This document shows, in pieces, positions 6,798 to 6,798 of a stretch of DNA of 6,798 bases. The first letter of the stretch is position 1, and each line of letters starts with the position of its first letter. The translations under genes and the position numbers were made by a program. Origin of the DNA: Thermoplasmata archaeon (GTDB lineage: Archaea > Thermoplasmatota > Thermoplasmata > Thermoplasmatales > Thermoplasmataceae); contig JAJZYV010000100.1 in assembly GCA_021797955.1 (NCBI GenBank), positions 1 to 6,798 of the forward strand, written 5' to 3'. The notes under the pieces are model-generated. The model searched no databases, was not told where the DNA came from, and was given only the letters and a program-made list of their open reading frames with translations.

Positions 6798-6798
6798 C

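Larger units (their letters stand above)
6198..6798. other. 600-base stretch without an intact plus-strand gene
   Basis: All plus-strand frames are cut by stops. Longer open pieces are 6313-6417 (containing MNDIWLNENLYAKNI) and 6623-6769 (containing MVVYCHFSFQSICI); a third frame holds GCLGYRNITASTLWNYK around 6528-6578, which vaguely suggests a helix-turn-helix of a dead transposase but cannot be assigned. No tRNA, rRNA-like or strongly structured RNA was seen, and no strong terminator closely follows the methyltransferase. The right third is less AT-rich and holds the minus-strand frame described separately. Confidence 0.5.

Noticed and set aside
1..6798. CRISPR array, tRNA or defence system
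   Set aside because: No regularly spaced repeats, tRNA-like cloverleaf or defence-protein motifs were found on either strand.

Overview
The window looks like a surface-glycan or cell-envelope neighbourhood of an AT-rich archaeon, possibly of the Thermoplasmatales type. This is an inference from four things: heavy use of ATA, AGA and AGG codons, TATA-like boxes and T-run terminators instead of bacterial -10/-35 promoters, a large membrane protein whose outer domain is packed with N-glycosylation sequons, and a decayed IS256-family transposase. No rRNA, tRNA, CRISPR array or other taxonomic marker is present, so the assignment is tentative.

Layout: bases 1-70 probably hold the last codons of an upstream gene, followed by a T7 run. 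At 153-1094 (+) is a GT2 glycosyltransferase of the rhamnosyltransferase-like type, starting at TTG. After a 117-base convergent gap with a hairpin, 1212-3875 (-) encodes an 887-residue polytopic membrane protein. It has a GT-C-like glycosyltransferase body, a large outward domain that looks lectin-like, and a C-terminal anchor. About 150 bases upstream of that gene lies a broken IS256 transposase (about 4022-4755, +), with nonsense codons, a frameshift, an internal deletion and a lost catalytic Glu. At 5256-6197 (+) is an intact SAM-dependent methyltransferase of a type met in glycan clusters. It stands alone between two gene-poor stretches, 4756-5255 and 6198-6798, which look like decayed or non-coding DNA. 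A minus-strand reading frame of 66 codons enters from the right edge.

The three intact genes fit a common theme: a cytoplasmic GT2 enzyme adding a sugar to a carrier, a membrane GT-C-like enzyme acting on lipid-linked sugar at the outer face, and a methyltransferase decorating a glycan or its precursor. They are not one operon: the first two converge and the third is separated by the dead element. The mixture of intact genes, a degraded insertion sequence and long non-coding stretches is typical of a rapidly changing glycan island. No complete new system is evident. The most unusual object is the glycosyltransferase-like/lectin-like fusion protein.
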